Positions 16,755 through 17,086 of a DNA stretch of 17,086 nt are shown here, piece by piece; within the stretch, counting starts at the first letter, position 1, and every line of letters starts with the position of its first letter. The notes beneath the pieces are model-generated. The model ran no database searches, was not told where the DNA came from, and was given only the letters and a program-made list of their open reading frames with translations. This stretch comes from SFJ001 sp045118955 (GTDB lineage Bacteria; Bacillota; Clostridia; Oscillospirales; Ruminococcaceae). The DNA lies in contig JBGVKB010000135.1 of assembly GCA_045118955.1 (NCBI GenBank), positions 1 to 17,086 of the forward strand. The letters are read 5' to 3'. The position numbers were made by a program, and so were the translations under genes.

Positions 16755-16765
16755 ATATTTGTCAA
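16748..16765. promoter_or_regulatory. Palindromic, Rex-like site over the coaD -35
   Basis: TTGTCAAATATTTGTCAA (plus strand) is palindromic except at one base pair in each arm, with a perfect CAAATATTTG centre. It resembles the Rex consensus of Bacillus type, TTGTGAAATATTTCACAA, at 15 of 18 positions, and shares AAATATTTG with the site upstream of hbd. Read on the minus strand it is also a direct repeat, TTGACAA twice at 11-bp spacing. It covers the -35 element, so a bound protein would block the promoter. Confidence 0.4.
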
Positions 16766-16772
16766 TAGCTCC

Positions 16773-16799
16773 TGCGCACAACGCCTTCGTCGATGCGCA
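16773..16799 (-). other. Stable hairpin in the distal-promoter leader of coaD
   Basis: TGCGCA-T-CGACG-AAGG-CGTTG-TGCGCA on the minus strand folds into 11 pairs (one G-U) with a bulged T and an AAGG loop. It would be in the leader of any transcript from the distal promoter. No T-run follows. It could be part of a leader RNA or small RNA. Confidence 0.4.
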
Positions 16800-16909
16800 C
16801 AGAAAGCGCGTGCGGCGTTTGTGCATTGCGCCGAAACGACACTTTGCAGGGCATTTTGAGGCATTTTTTTGAGCAGACCGACTGCCCAAAAACCCCCTTA
16901 TATGGGATT

Positions 16910-16938
16910 ATTATAAATCAAAGCAACAAAAATGACAA
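16910..16938 (-). promoter_or_regulatory. Strong distal promoter upstream of coaD
   Basis: Minus strand: TTGTCA (16933-16938), a 17-nt spacer and a perfect TATAAT (16910-16915). It is the best match to the sigma-A consensus in the window. The transcript would start near 16903 and run about 235 nt before coaD, through the structured segment and the proximal promoter. Confidence 0.75.
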
Positions 16939-17018
16939 TAAAACTATCAAAAAAATACAGAAGAAAAACGCGGAAAGTTTTTGAAGGTTTTTGAGCTCAA
17001 ACCCGTCCCTCGGCACAG

Positions 17019-17066
17019 AAAGAGGGCGCCGGGCCCAGGGCCGGGGGGGGGCCGCGCCTCTTTTGT
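17019..17066. terminator. GC-rich terminator-like hairpin at the right edge
   Basis: AAAGAGG-G-CGC pairs with GCG-CCTCTTT (one bulged G) across a G/C-rich inner part that includes nine consecutive G's (17043-17051). On the plus strand it is followed by TTTTGTGTGTTTTT; on the minus strand the tail is only TCTTTCT. It may end a minus-strand gene to the right of the window. The G-run makes the exact base count less certain. Confidence 0.45.
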
Positions 17067-17086
17067 GTGTTTTTAAAATATAAACG

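Larger units (their letters stand above)
16669..17086. other. Non-coding region upstream of coaD
   Basis: About 420 bp without a credible gene. Leftmost is the coaD ribosome binding site, then a proximal promoter with a palindromic -35 region, a structured GC-rich segment, an AT-rich stretch with a near-perfect distal promoter (16910-16938), a 12-bp palindrome TTTGAGCTCAAA (16990-17001), and a GC-rich terminator-like hairpin with a run of nine G's. A 68-codon minus-strand frame (16683-16889) with a TTG start runs through the promoter and is not supported. Whatever gene lies to the right starts or ends beyond the window. Confidence 0.8.

Noticed and set aside
16683..16889. 68-codon minus-strand frame upstream of coaD
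   Set aside because: It needs a TTG start with poor ribosome-site spacing, runs through the proximal coaD promoter and palindrome, and resembles no known protein. A leader or non-coding RNA explains the region better.

Overview
All convincing genes in this window lie on the minus strand, so transcription runs from high to low coordinates. The DNA is GC-rich and has strong AGGAG-type ribosome binding sites and sigma-A promoters. Together with a chromosomal thl-crt-hbd-bcd-etfB-etfA butyryl-CoA cluster, this suggests a butyrate-forming anaerobic gut Firmicute of the Oscillospirales (Faecalibacterium / Gemmiger / Subdoligranulum type). That placement is inferred from gene content and style; no marker gene for taxonomy is present.

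Right part (about 9.8-17.1 kb), read in transcription order. A regulatory region with two promoter-like sequences leads into coaD (phosphopantetheine adenylyltransferase, CoA synthesis). Next come thl and crt, ended by a terminator. After a Rex-operator-like palindrome come hbd, bcd, etfB and etfA, ended by a very strong GCAA-loop terminator. These six enzymes turn two acetyl-CoA into butyryl-CoA. Bcd and EtfAB probably form the electron-bifurcating complex that reduces crotonyl-CoA and ferredoxin with NADH. The final butyryl-CoA:acetate CoA-transferase is not in the window.

Left part (1-9.7 kb) is a surface polysaccharide or glycolipid locus in two transcription units. The first, with its own promoter and terminator, holds an unrecognised 125-aa protein and a polyprenyl glycosylphosphotransferase that would load the first sugar onto undecaprenyl phosphate. 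The second starts at a near-consensus promoter at about 7.5 kb and is tightly packed: an NAD-dependent sugar epimerase/dehydratase, a GT4 with a cysteine-rich insert, a radical SAM/SPASM enzyme overlapping it by 8 bp, a GT4, a GT32-like transferase, a GT4, a GT2, and the start of a PIG-L/LmbE deacetylase that runs off the left edge. Flippase, polymerase and export genes are not in the window.

Points most worth a second look are: the radical SAM enzyme translationally coupled to glycosyltransferases and close to a PIG-L deacetylase; the GT32-like enzyme whose DXD motif reads Cys-Thr-Asp; two AAATATTT-centred, Rex-like palindromes upstream of hbd and in the -35 region of coaD; a TTG-started crt with a hairpin over its ribosome binding site; and the structured, double-promoter region upstream of coaD. 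No RNA genes, CRISPR arrays, insertion sequences or prophage genes were seen.
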